Shown in pieces: positions 9,663-18,200 of a stretch of 64,000 nt of DNA. A program made the translations under genes and the position numbers. Positions within the stretch are counted from its first letter, which is position 1; the number at the start of each line of letters is the position of its first letter. The notes under the pieces are model-generated. The model made no database searches. It saw nothing but the letters and a program-made list of their open reading frames with translations, and had not been told where the DNA came from. This DNA is from Cupriavidus sp. WKF15 (lineage in GTDB: Bacteria; Pseudomonadota; Gammaproteobacteria; Burkholderiales; Burkholderiaceae), in NCBI RefSeq assembly GCF_029278605.1, contig NZ_CP119572.1, positions 1,364,001-1,428,000 on the forward strand, read 5' to 3'.

Positions 9663-9784
9663 TGCCCGGCCGCGACTTCGGTTAACCCGAATGGCGCAAG
9701 TCCTGGATGCCAACTACAGTGCAACGGCCTTCAGGGCATTTGAGATCGCAAAAGTTGGAGTCCGCGCTGCGGGCTCTTTTTTTT
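9663..9784 (+). ncRNA. Second terminator-ended segment, possible tandem small RNA
   Basis: About 120 bp after the previous terminator comes another one. Stem GAGTCCGC (9758-9765) pairs, with one wobble, with GCGGGCTC (9769-9776), followed by eight T residues. The 3' end GCGGGCT plus T-run matches that of the preceding terminator, as if the transcript end were duplicated. No coding sequence fits between them. Read-through backup termination is the simpler explanation. Confidence 0.25.
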
Positions 9785-9843
9785 GCGTTCTCCGAGCAGG
9801 AGAGTGGATCGAGTTGTCTCGATAGAGTTCCTCAGCGCAACAG

Positions 9844-9987
9844 CTATTTGCCTGTGTGGCTGATGCCTACGTCGATCGTGCCATAGGTGGTAATGCCTGA
9901 GCCGCTGCCTTCTGTGCCGCTACCCGCGCATGCGGCCATCGTCATTGCCAGCAAGGCCGCCACCGCCATCCCGAATATCTGCTTCAT
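9844..9987 (-). CDS. Small predicted lipoprotein (47 aa)
   Basis: This gene is below usual gene-finder length but well supported. The ATG is preceded by GAGGAG with 6-7 bp spacing. A hydrophobic signal (residues 2-19) ends in MAAC with Cys20, and the mature part is a Gly/Ser-rich linker followed by GITTYGTIDVGISHTGK. The lipobox is slightly atypical (Met at -3). The architecture is that of short periplasmic lipoproteins; the function is unknown. It is not co-oriented with dusA and has no operon partner. Confidence 0.7.
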   Translation of the reverse strand: MKQIFGMAVAALLAMTMAACAGSGTEGSGSGITTYGTIDVGISHTGK

Positions 9988-10065
9988 ACCGCGCTCCTCA
10001 TTGCTGCACGGCAGGTTTGTCAGGCGATCCCGCCCATGGGTTCCATGTCAGGGCTGGTCCATCGC

Positions 10066-10099
10066 AAAAAAAGCAGGCGGCTCTTCCGGAGACCGCCTG
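10066..10099 (-). terminator. Minus-strand terminator-like hairpin
   Basis: On the minus strand, CAGGCGG (10093-10099 complement) pairs with CCGCCTG (10074-10080 complement) across a 12-base loop and is followed by a run of seven T. It would stop transcription coming from tRNA-His before the small lipoprotein gene. Confidence 0.7.
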
Positions 10100-10190
10100 A
10101 TGGGAAGGTCGAGGGGGGTCAATGTCCCTCGCGTAAAAGTATCGGTGAGTGGGCTCGCCCTTAGAACCCTGCATCAGTAGGGGCTGTGTA

Positions 10191-10217
10191 AAGCATATCT
10201 TCTTCCCCGATATGCTT
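10191..10217. repeat. Perfect 9-bp stem-loop
   Basis: AAGCATATC and GATATGCTT form a perfect stem around a 9-base pyrimidine-rich loop. No T-run follows. It lies between two terminators in the tRNA-His to lipoprotein interval; the role is unknown. Confidence 0.5.
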
Positions 10218-10339
10218 GCCGAACCAGGATTTCTGCGTGGGTCTAAGGCGCGAATAATGTGGCCAACGGTGTTTGGATGCCGAGTATTCCCGCCGAGGAA
10301 CATGGCGGAGATAAATACTGGAAAGATCGCCCCAAAAAT

Positions 10340-10371
10340 AAAAACAGCCACTTGAATAAGTGGCTGTTTTT
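10340..10371. terminator. Bidirectional terminator of tRNA-His
   Basis: A perfect 14-bp stem, AAAAACAGCCACTT with AAGTGGCTGTTTTT, has a gaat loop and A/T runs on both sides. It lies just after the 3' end of tRNA-His. The core AGTGGCTGT repeats the 5' acceptor-stem sequence of the adjacent tRNA. Confidence 0.85.
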
Positions 10372-10382
10372 AAAAAAATTCT

Positions 10383-10458
10383 TGGGGTGGCTGATGGGAC
10401 TCGAACCCACGACGACAGGAATCACAATCCTGGACTCTACCAACTGAGCTACAGCCAC
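10383..10458 (-). tRNA. tRNA-His (GTG anticodon)
   Basis: The cloverleaf can be read directly on the minus strand. The acceptor strand is GTGGCTG with an extra 5' G (complement of 10459), the D-arm is GTAGCTCAGTTGGTAGAG, the anticodon loop is ATTGTGAT, and the T-arm is GGGTTCGAGTCCC. The closing acceptor strand CAGCCAC is followed by C73 and an encoded CCA. The G(-1)-C73 pair is the histidine identity element. No duplicated 3' end (attachment-site repeat) was seen nearby. Confidence 0.97.
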
Positions 10459-10499
10459 CGTAGAGGTCATCAGCGAAGCGCTGATCGACGAAAACCAAG

Positions 10500-10505
10500 A
10501 TTATA
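10500..10505 (-). promoter_or_regulatory. -10 element of tRNA-His
   Basis: A perfect TATAAT on the minus strand, about 42 bp upstream of the mature tRNA 5' end. The short leader contains a 7-bp hairpin (ATCAGCG-ctt-CGCTGAT). The -35 region is weak. Confidence 0.5.
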
Positions 10506-10563
10506 TAAGTAACTTTCCGATATGGCTAGTATCCCGCACAAAATTTTTTCGGGGCTGACTTCG

Positions 10564-10851
10564 TCACTTGCGAGGCGACCACTTCGCCTCCAGCAACACT
10601 GCCTGCTTGATGGCTTCAATGGTCTCAGCCTCGCTGTCGTACTGACCCAGAAGCCGGCGCGATTTGCCGTTTAGCACATTCTCCTGGAGCGCCTTGCCCG
10701 CAGCCTCGGTCGTACCTGGGTGCCAGCAGTAGCGCGCCGTCCATTTTCCGTCCTGCAGGCGCTCCGCTACCCATATCAACCGGAAGTCCTCGAACACAAC
10801 GCCGAACGGCGTCTGGTCATCCACCACAGCCACCTCATCCCAGCGATTCAT
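10564..10851 (-). CDS. Conserved-looking hypothetical protein (95 aa)
   Basis: I do not recognise a family. The predicted protein starts MNRWDEVAVVDDQTPFG, is soluble, and mixes beta-type segments (FRLIWVAERLQDGKWTARYCW) with a C-terminal helix rich in Glu and Ala (SEAETIEAIKQAVLLEAKW). It has no signal peptide or membrane segment. Its composition looks like real protein rather than a shadow. The start is uncertain: the ATG at 10851 has a weak ribosome site, and in-frame ATGs lie further upstream. It is upstream of tRNA-His on the same strand. Confidence 0.55.
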   Translation of the reverse strand: MNRWDEVAVVDDQTPFGVVFEDFRLIWVAERLQDGKWTARYCWHPGTTEAAGKALQENVLNGKSRRLLGQYDSEAETIEAIKQAVLLEAKWSPRK

Positions 10852-11100
10852 CTGACAAAGATACGGCCATGCCATGCCGCGAGCCATCGTATCACGGTCT
10901 CCCCGGGCAGTGAGGCGAGTTCTTGCCGGCCCGAGTCCCCTAATAGGATCAACTGGCCGATGGGTCGCTCGAACGGGGGCCACCGCGCAAAGGTTTGCTG
11001 TAGGAATGCGCCTGCCACGGCAGAACTCCGCGTCCTACATCCCGCCGGAAATCCAATGCATAAGCTGGAAACAGACGAGGATCAGACAGGGGAGTGCCTT

Positions 11101-11298
11101 ATGAAAACCATTCTTGTGTTGCTTGCCACTTTTACGGCATTGCTGAGTGGCTGCGTGGTAGCGCCCGACCGGGAAGAGCACCATGGATACTACAGGGAGG
11201 ACGGTCGATACCATGAGCACGATCATGGTTATCGAGACTGGGACGACCATCGGTACGATGGTGACAGAGATAGATGGCAGGGCGGCCTGAGGTACTAG
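11101..11298 (+). CDS. Small His/Asp/Arg/Tyr-rich lipoprotein (65 aa)
   Basis: The ATG at 11101 follows GGGGAG. The signal MKTILVLLATFTALLSGC gives a clear lipobox LSGC with Cys18. The mature 47 residues are extremely polar and rich in His, Asp, Arg and Tyr (EHHGYYREDGRYHEHDHG and onwards), which suggests metal or polyanion binding in the periplasm, though this is inference only. No partner gene is evident. Confidence 0.75.
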   Translation: MKTILVLLATFTALLSGCVVAPDREEHHGYYREDGRYHEHDHGYRDWDDHRYDGDRDRWQGGLRY

Positions 11299-11444
11299 GG
11301 TGGCAGCGTGTCTTCGTCGGCCATCGGGTTCGCCACAACCTTATCGCGCCGGGAATTTCAAACGGACCCCTAGCGGCCTCTCGCTGGCAGTGCTTAGATA
11401 GTCATGGTGGCTGGTTCGGCTTTCTGCCCGAACTGGCCCAGCCA

Positions 11445-11669
11445 TTACCCCTTTAGATCGGGCGTTTCCTGGCCAAACGAGTTCCTCTCGTGAATCTGTC
11501 CATCCCGGCCGTGGATCAGCAGTTCGACCTTTGCCCGTTTTGCCTTTTCGATCCCAGTGGCGATGGCATGTTGCTGACAGGTGAAACGCTGCTCGTTTCC
11601 GGAACCACCTTCGAGCTGAACCGCCCAGCCATTGTAGGTAGGGACGACGTGGATGTTCTTGCTGGCCAT
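11445..11669 (-). CDS. DUF2188-domain protein (74 aa)
   Basis: The ATG at 11669 follows AGGAG. The protein is MASKNIHVVPTYNGWAVQL followed by a short helix and ends with ELLIHGRDGQIHERNSFG. The HVVP...GWAV start and the IHGRDG-x-I-x-ERNS end are the DUF2188 signature. Family members are small basic cytosolic proteins of unknown function, often stress-induced or located near mobile DNA. Confidence 0.8.
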   Translation of the reverse strand: MASKNIHVVPTYNGWAVQLEGGSGNEQRFTCQQHAIATGIEKAKRAKVELLIHGRDGQIHERNSFGQETPDLKG

Positions 11670-11921
11670 GGCGATCTCCTGTGGTAGTCCGTGGAGACAG
11701 TTTCGGCGCGGGAAGACCACGTCGGTATCGGTCGCTGTCCGACAAGCAAACAGAAGTTGAAGTACCTGAGATTCACTTTCGGAAAGCCCTCAGGGGCGGA
11801 CAACGAGCCCGAGCCTTTCTCCCGCGCAGATCGCATGGGGCGGAACGAATGCCACGTGAGCGACTCACCATGCCCCATGCGCGCTTGGGGTTTATCCCGA
11901 CTGTCCCGAATCGCAAAGCGG

Positions 11922-12173
11922 ATGTCACTTGGGATCAAATGGAATGGCGTTGGTTTTCCATACTGGACAGGTAACAAACTAGCTTCCATCACCATCATGC
12001 TTGCCGTTGCCTTCTGGTTGCTTTGTTCTTTTGCGATTGGCCTGCTGGCGCACATACTGGGGCGCTCCGTTGCAATCTGGCTCGCTTTCTCGATGATCTT
12101 TACTCCGTCCCTCGGGCTGATCGTAATGGCCGTCCTGGGGAAGAAGGTAAAGCCACAGCCATTGTCTATCTGA
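11922..12173 (+). CDS. Small two-helix membrane protein
   Basis: About 83 residues, or 58 if the ATG at 11997 is used. The reliable part is two hydrophobic helices (IMLAVAFWLLCSFAIGLLAHI and an amphipathic IFTPSLGLIVMAVLG) linked by GRSVAIWLAFS, ending with a basic tail GKKVKPQ. This resembles the short membrane proteins with a GR-S/N-xx-W loop that are common beside mobile or phage-like genes. The ribosome site is weak and the start uncertain. GC content is visibly lower than in neighbouring core genes. Confidence 0.45.
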   Translation: MSLGIKWNGVGFPYWTGNKLASITIMLAVAFWLLCSFAIGLLAHILGRSVAIWLAFSMIFTPSLGLIVMAVLGKKVKPQPLSI

Positions 12174-12219
12174 GTGCTCCAGCTTCCTGCTACGATGGAC
12201 TGGACAACAGGAGGCGGCC

Positions 12220-12426
12220 ATGGAATTTCGATACAAGACCCGGGAAATCTCGATTCAGGCGATCAAGGCGCCAGGCGGGCAGTGGGACTGGTCGTTTGTC
12301 ATCCGCGGGCACGGGCATCGACATAACGCCGGCGCGCTCGCGGCATCGGAAGGTGGCGCGATCGATGCAGCCTATGCCGCCGCCAGGCATGAAATCGATC
12401 AAATCTCCGGCGACGCCAACGATTAG
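12220..12426 (+). CDS. Hypothetical small protein (68 aa)
   Basis: A strong AGGAGG site 7 bp before the ATG supports translation. The sequence (MEFRYKTREISIQAIKAPGG then WDWSFVIRGHG and a C-terminal Ala-rich helix) looks like a compact beta-beta-beta-alpha unit. No family is recognised. It ends 18 bp before the end of the convergent four-gene operon and is not part of it. Confidence 0.6.
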   Translation: MEFRYKTREISIQAIKAPGGQWDWSFVIRGHGHRHNAGALAASEGGAIDAAYAAARHEIDQISGDAND

Positions 12427-12443
12427 CCGCCGTAGCCGCGGCA

Positions 12444-13895
12444 CTATCCCTCCATTTCGCGCACCCGCAACCGCGCCGCCGGGTCTCCCAGTACCACGTA
12501 GTTGCGCGCATCGTCGCGTGCGATCCATCGCAATGCGATTTCCGCTTCTGAAACCTCCGCACCCGCGCTGCGATCGCGCAGCAGGTCGGCGAGCTCGGTA
12601 CTGAGCGCAGCCCAGCGGATATTGAAGCGGTCGGTGGCCTGGCCCACGCGCTGGCCGCGCAGCAGGCTGCCCGCCACGTCGCGAAAGCCCTGGGTTTGCG
12701 GATCCGCGCGCTCGGACTGGAAGCTGTAGGCCCAGGCCCGGTCGACGTGGCCAAGAACGGCCAGCGCGCCGCCATGCGGGTGGGCAAGCAGGCGCTGAGG
12801 CAGGCGGGCCGTGAATGGGCATGGGGCGATGCGGTTGCTGTTTCCGCCGGGCGCGCTGAAGTTGTCCAGTTCGGGCGAACCCGCGCCGAAGCATGCAAAG
12901 CAGAAGTGAATCAGTCCATGGCACCGGGCGTCGGCGGGGATGTCACTGGCGGCGAACCAGTGGCCGGCATCGATGGCGCCATAGCCAGGCCAGTCCTGGC
13001 AGACCAGCGCGCCCTGTATATCGGCAATCCGGCTGTCGTCGGCGCGCAGGCACATGCCGTGTGATCCGGTCAGCAAGATGGCTGGTGCGCCGTCCGGTCC
13101 GTCGCCGCGCAACAGGCCGGTCAGCGCGGCCTTGGTAGCCGCATCGCCCAGCACGGCGCGCATGGCAAAGCCTTGCCGCTCACCGAGCGGCCTGGTCTGC
13201 TCATTGCCCGCGGCGAGCGGGGTGGCGAGCTGGCGCGTCAGCATCTGCGTGGCGCGGTCGAAGTCGTGGCAGGTGGCGAAGAGGGCGACGCTGCGGCGCG
13301 ATGGCACGGTCGTGGCGCTTTCATAAGCGACGATGCTGTCGGCATAGCGCCGATAGTCTTCCAGCTCGGCAAAATCCAGCCGGCCAACTGCCCAGTAGAG
13401 GTCCAGCGTGTACTGGAACGAGAACGGAATCTTGCCGGGCGGGCCGACGAGGACCAGGTAATACGGCACGCCCAGCGCGGGGTCGACGACGTTCAGCGAT
13501 ACCTTGTGCCGCGCGAGCCAGCTCGAGGCGGTGTCGCCGGGCAGGCAACCTTCGGGGCCGTGGAATATCTTGATGTCGCCCGCCTGCGCGCGCCGTCTGT
13601 CGATCAGCGGTGACAAGGCTTCTAGGTAAGGCGCCGGATCGGTGTCCGCGGCAAACAGCAGGCCCCAGCCGGCTTCCGAGAGATTGTCGGCGTCCACGTC
13701 GCCCATGACCGCATACGTATCGGCCTGGCGCGCCCGCTCCGCGGCGCGCTCGCGGGCGCCGCGGCCGGCCTGCTCGCGCGCGCAGAAGGCGTCGATGCCG
13801 GTTTTGTCGAGGTCCGGCAGCGGCCGTCCGGTGTCGGCATGTACGCCCAGCGCAATCGGCAAGGGCGGCAAGGGCGGCAAGGGCGCGCCGCTCAT
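12444..13895 (-). CDS. Caspase-fold cysteine protease-like protein (C25/CHAT-like), operon gene 4
   Basis: 483 residues, no signal peptide, so probably cytosolic. The middle and C-terminal half carry the caspase/gingipain pattern: AILLTGSHGM (His279) at the end of one strand and LIHFCFACFGAGSPELDNF (Cys335) at the next, followed by the C25-like segment GHVDRAWAYSF. His-Cys spacing is normal for the clan, and both catalytic residues are present. The N-terminus has a Pro-Leu tract made by three in-frame 9-bp repeats. The start overlaps the upstream hydrolase stop (ATGA) behind GGAGG, so translation is coupled. It is probably an executioner or maturation protease of the system; the exact family is my inference from motifs. 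Confidence 0.75.
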   Translation of the reverse strand: MSGAPLPPLPPLPIALGVHADTGRPLPDLDKTGIDAFCAREQAGRGARERAAERARQADTYAVMGDVDADNLSEAGWGLLFAADTDPAPYLEALSPLIDRRRAQAGDIKIFHGPEGCLPGDTASSWLARHKVSLNVVDPALGVPYYLVLVGPPGKIPFSFQYTLDLYWAVGRLDFAELEDYRRYADSIVAYESATTVPSRRSVALFATCHDFDRATQMLTRQLATPLAAGNEQTRPLGERQGFAMRAVLGDAATKAALTGLLRGDGPDGAPAILLTGSHGMCLRADDSRIADIQGALVCQDWPGYGAIDAGHWFAASDIPADARCHGLIHFCFACFGAGSPELDNFSAPGGNSNRIAPCPFTARLPQRLLAHPHGGALAVLGHVDRAWAYSFQSERADPQTQGFRDVAGSLLRGQRVGQATDRFNIRWAALSTELADLLRDRSAGAEVSEAEIALRWIARDDARNYVVLGDPAARLRVREMEG

Positions 13896-15238
13896 GGGGC
13901 CTCCGTGGCGCTTGCCTGCGCGGCCTGCCAGATCAGGTGCGCGACCTGCGGCCCGCTGATGTCGTTGTGCGCCCCCGAGATGCCGGACTTGTGGCAGATA
14001 TAGGCGCTGGCCTCGACGTTCAGCACGCGCCCGCCGGGCATGGCGTAGCGCCCGTCGATGTCGAGCATGGCGATGTCGGCCGCGGCGTCCACGCCCTGGA
14101 TGCCGAACGCGCCGATCGCGCCGAACGTGGGATAAGTCGTTGCCGCATCGAACGCCACCTGTCCCGCGACGCCCGCGGCCCACGGATAAAGCTCGCACAC
14201 GGCAGTGTCGTGCCGCGAGCGCGTGACCACCAGTGGCCCGCGCAGCTTGCCGTCCGGCAGCAGGTGATGGCAATAGCCCGCCGAGTCCGGCCGCACCGGA
14301 ATCGACGGGGCATAGGCCCATAGCGACATCGCGCCTTGCACGAGCACGCAAGAATCCACCGGCCGGCGCAATGCGGCCGTGCCGCCGGGCCCGCCCAGTG
14401 CGGCCGACATGACGATGCAGCCGAAGCTGTGGCCCATCAGGTGCAAGCGCGCGTCCGGCAGGGTGTCGAACAGGCGGTTGACGAGCGCGTGGACGCCTTG
14501 TTCGCCTACGGTCTGCGCGCGCTTCTTCATGGTCCAGAACGAAAGCTGGCGTAGCGGGGCAAGGATGCCTCCAAGCGAAGGCGCGCCGTAGGCGGCGCCG
14601 AGCTGGCTGGCCTCGGCGAACGACGCGTCGGGGTCGAACGGCAGGCGGTCGGCGCCGGCATCGCCATCGGCGCCGCCTGTGCCCAATGCGAGCGCTTCGT
14701 CCAGCCTGAGGTAAGCCTGCCGCACCTCGGCCGGCAGCCGTGCCGCATCGGCTCCGGTGCGTGCGGCTTCGACGATGACGGCGAGCGCCTCGCGCACCGC
14801 TGGCGTGTCGCCAAGGCGCTGCGCGTAGGCGTCGATCATCGCGTCCCTGCCCATGGGCGCGGAGGCGGCGAAGCTGGCGGCATCCCCCATTTCTTCGTCG
14901 CCCCATGGCAGGCTTGGCCAGTGCACGCCGATATGGGCCAGTGCAAAGCCGGGCCGCAGCGTGCGCGTTTCCTGTTCATCCACGGCGCAGGCGCTGAATG
15001 CGCCGATCCAGCGGTCGTACTGGCTGCGCGCGGCCGGGAGGTCGCCTTGCCAGCCGTGGCTCCACAGGAAGATGTCGGTCGGCGCGGGGCCATCGTGCCA
15101 CTGGGCCAGCAGCCGGTCGGACAAGCGTCCGGCTTGGCCGCCGGCGGCGTCCGGGTCGTCGCTGCGCTCGTTGCCGTCGGTGTCCAGTGCGATCAGGGCG
15201 TACGTGGTGCCGGTGGCGGCGATGGTCTGGAACGGCAT
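13892..15238 (-). CDS. Cytosolic alpha/beta-hydrolase (esterase/lipase-like), operon gene 3
   Basis: 448 residues without a signal peptide. An early oxyanion-type loop FLWSHGWQGD (about 57-66) is followed by a long helical insertion and the nucleophile elbow LMGHSFG with Ser271. The acid may lie in VTRSRHDTAV, and the His in SGAHNDISGPQ near the end, so a full triad is plausible. This layout resembles lipase- or phospholipase-type effector enzymes. It lies 30 bp after the nSTAND gene, with AGGAG before its ATG, and overlaps the next gene by 4 bp. The substrate is unknown; membrane lipid attack is only a hypothesis. Confidence 0.75.
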   Translation of the reverse strand: MPFQTIAATGTTYALIALDTDGNERSDDPDAAGGQAGRLSDRLLAQWHDGPAPTDIFLWSHGWQGDLPAARSQYDRWIGAFSACAVDEQETRTLRPGFALAHIGVHWPSLPWGDEEMGDAASFAASAPMGRDAMIDAYAQRLGDTPAVREALAVIVEAARTGADAARLPAEVRQAYLRLDEALALGTGGADGDAGADRLPFDPDASFAEASQLGAAYGAPSLGGILAPLRQLSFWTMKKRAQTVGEQGVHALVNRLFDTLPDARLHLMGHSFGCIVMSAALGGPGGTAALRRPVDSCVLVQGAMSLWAYAPSIPVRPDSAGYCHHLLPDGKLRGPLVVTRSRHDTAVCELYPWAAGVAGQVAFDAATTYPTFGAIGAFGIQGVDAAADIAMLDIDGRYAMPGGRVLNVEASAYICHKSGISGAHNDISGPQVAHLIWQAAQASATEAP

Positions 15239-15268
15239 GGCGGATCTCCTCTTGTGTCAGTGCCGGGA

Positions 15269-18200
15269 TCAGTGCGATTCGCAGGCATCCGGCTGTGGCG
15301 TGTCGGCCTTGAAGTAATCGGCCTTCTGCCGCGCCGTGAAGCCGCCGCCGACGATCGCGCAGGCCTGGCGGCGCCACGCGTCAAGGTCGAGATCCCAGAC
15401 TGCCGCGACTTCGGTGCCGGCGGCATAGAGCCAGCGTCCGTCGTCGCTGACGGAAAGCTGGGCGACGGGCTGGCGCGGGTCGTGGTAGAGCGCTTGGGGA
15501 ATCGGCAGCGGACGGTCGGCGTGGCTGTCGAGCAGGAACAGGTTGCCGTGGTCGTCGCCGGCCACGACGAACGGCGCATCGGGAACGGCCAGCGAGGTAA
15601 TGACCCCGGACGCGTCCTGCTTGAGGAGGACGGGCGCGCCCGCTGTCCTGGCGGGATCCGATGGCGCTTCCCCGAGCGCCAGCCGGAATACCTTGCCGAG
15701 GTAGTTGCCAGCGACCAGCGTATCGCCCCGGCGGTTGAAGGCCAGGCTCGTAATCTGGCCGCGTGGCAGTTCCTGGAACTGGAGCACCTGCGTGGCCCGT
15801 GCGCTGGCGCAGTCGCGGCCGGATGTGTCGATGCGCCACAGGCTGAGCCGGTCATCGTCGGACACGGCCAGCTCGCTGCTGCCCGGGCGGAACACCGCAT
15901 TGGTGGCGCGGGCCAGATCGTCAGGCAGGGACAACTGGCAAGGCGGTGCGGCGCCAGCATTGCCTGCCGGGCGGATGCGCCAGATTTGCAGGCGGCGGCC
16001 ATTGCCGGCGTCGCCGGAGCGGATCGCAAGCAGGTCGGCGCCCGGGCTGAGCGCGAGGCGGGCCTGGCTGCCGGCCTTGGCTTCGGGCAGGGCGATGCCG
16101 CCGCCGTCCGTGCCGAGGATCCACACGCTGCCGCCGGCATCGGCCAGCGCCAGGCGCTGCGCGCCGCGCGCCCATGCCAGCGCGGTGACGGGCGCCTCGA
16201 ACTGCCCGGGCAGGCGATGCACGGCGAGTTGTGCGCCTTCGGACTGGAGCATTGTCAGGCCCTGGCCGTCACTGGCCGCGGCTTGCGAAGGAGCGCTGCC
16301 GCCCAGCGCCAGCAGTTGCGGGGGGACGTTGTCCTGCTTGCGCGCCACAATGCGTGCGACCGGGTTGCGCGGCGTGTCCGCGCGCATTTGCAGCAGCTCG
16401 CCCTGTTCGGTCGAGACCAGCAGTTGCTGGCGTCCGCCTGGCGCCAGCCCGGTGATCTGTGTCGGCAGGTCGATCAACTCGTTGCGCACGACCTGCATGC
16501 CCTCCGGGTCAAGCTGCCATTTGATGACACGGCCATCCCACCCGCCTGACAGCAGTTGCCGCGCGTCCGTGAATACCAGTCGCACGACGGCATCGTCATG
16601 CCCGGACAGCGGGCGCGGCCAGCGCCCTCCATCCGCCGCGCGCCAGACATCGATGCGGCCGCTGCGCGTGCCGGCCACGACCAGGCTGCCGTCAAGGCTG
16701 ACAGCCACGCTGTGGTACCCCGAGAACCAGTCGGTGTTCCCCGGAGGGGACGGCAGTTCCTGTGCCGGGCCCGTGAGCTGCTCCGGCCCGGGGGCCGAAT
16801 CCTCCGGCAGCCGCCAGAGCCGTGCCTTGCCATCGCGCGATACGGTCGCGAGCTGGCGGCCGTTGTCGAAAAGTGCCAGCCCGGTCACGCGCATGGCGTG
16901 CAGGCGGCCGGCCGCGACCGGCTGCTGCCAGTTGCCGCCCGCGCGGGCCAGGTCCCATATGACCACACGGCCGCCCTCGTAGCCGGCCACGAGCCGATGG
17001 CCATCGCTGGCGAGGGCGGAAACGGGGCCCCATCCGCTTTCGGGGCGGGCACCGCGTGGCAGTACGAGCCGGGTGGCCCGGCCCGGCTGCGCGATGCTCC
17101 ACAGGGCCACGCCGCCGTCCTGTCCGCCGGTGGCAAGCGTGCCCGCGCCCGCCAGCGCGAACGCCCGCACGCCCTGCGGATGCTGGTTGCGCAGTTGCGT
17201 TTCGTCGAGGCTGGCGCGGCGGCCTCCTGGCGTCAGCTCCGCGATCTCTATTTCCCAGCGTCCAGAATCCAGGCGCGCCGTGGCGCGGTGCGTGGCATCG
17301 GCCTGGACTTCAGTCATGCGGCCATCCGCGCGGGCCAGGTAGGCTTCGATATGGCGCGCGCGGTGCAGCGTGCCAAGCAGCGGGCGGCGGAAGTCGAAGG
17401 CATTGGCGGGGCGGTCGTGCCCGTGCTGGCCACGCGTGCCTTCGACCGCCGCCAGCAATGCCGCGTCCGGTGCCGGGCGGGAATTGAGCAAGGAAAACAA
17501 CGCGTTCTGGCGCGCAAGTTCCTGCTTGGTCGAGCGCAACTGCCAGGCTGACAGCACGAAGCCGATCAGGAAGACCAGCGTGACCAGGCCCAGCGCATAA
17601 CCGAGGATGCGCCACTTGCGCGCACGGGCACGCGATTCGCGGTGGCGCTGGTATGCAGCCAGGAAGCGGTTCTCGGCTTCGCTGTGCATGTCTTCCGGTT
17701 CGAGCAAGGTATCGTCGAGCTCTTCCGTGGAAGTGAGCTTGCCGAATACGCCGGGGTTCTCGCCCGAAAGCGCCCACGCGCGCGCAAGCTGTTTCCAGTG
17801 CGGCAGGTACTGCGCCCGCCATTGGGCATTGCTGGTGCGCAGCGGCTCGGTCAGCCGGTCGTGCGTGAGTTCATACCATTGGGCATCCTGCCGGCTCTGC
17901 GCGCGCACCAGGTGGTATTGCTGCAGCACGCCTAGTTCCGCCGCGGTTGGCGCCGCGCGCACGCCCGCCTCAAGCGTAGCCTGCGCGCGCATGTTGGCGG
18001 CCGTGATCAGGCGGCTCTCGATCCATTCGCGCACTACGCGCTGGCGCGCGCGGGTTGGCGCCGCGGCGTCCAGGGCCAGGTTGCAGTATGTCGCCAGCGC
18101 TGCGCCGGCGTCGAGCCGCTGTACCTGGTCGAGCGTGATGGCGGCACCCGCCGGCGGCGTGCCGGCGTCGCCGAAGCACTGGCGCCACAGGCTCAGGCCC

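Noticed and set aside
10383..10458. tRNA-His as an integration site for a genomic island carrying the conflict operon
   Set aside because: The 3' end of the tRNA faces away from the operon, no integrase gene is present, and I found no second copy of the tRNA 3' end in the neighbourhood.
12444..14906. An 820-residue version of the caspase-like protein extending back across the hydrolase gene
   Set aside because: The first 330 or so residues are an Arg-rich out-of-frame reading of the hydrolase gene. The ATG at 13895, coupled to the hydrolase stop, is better supported.
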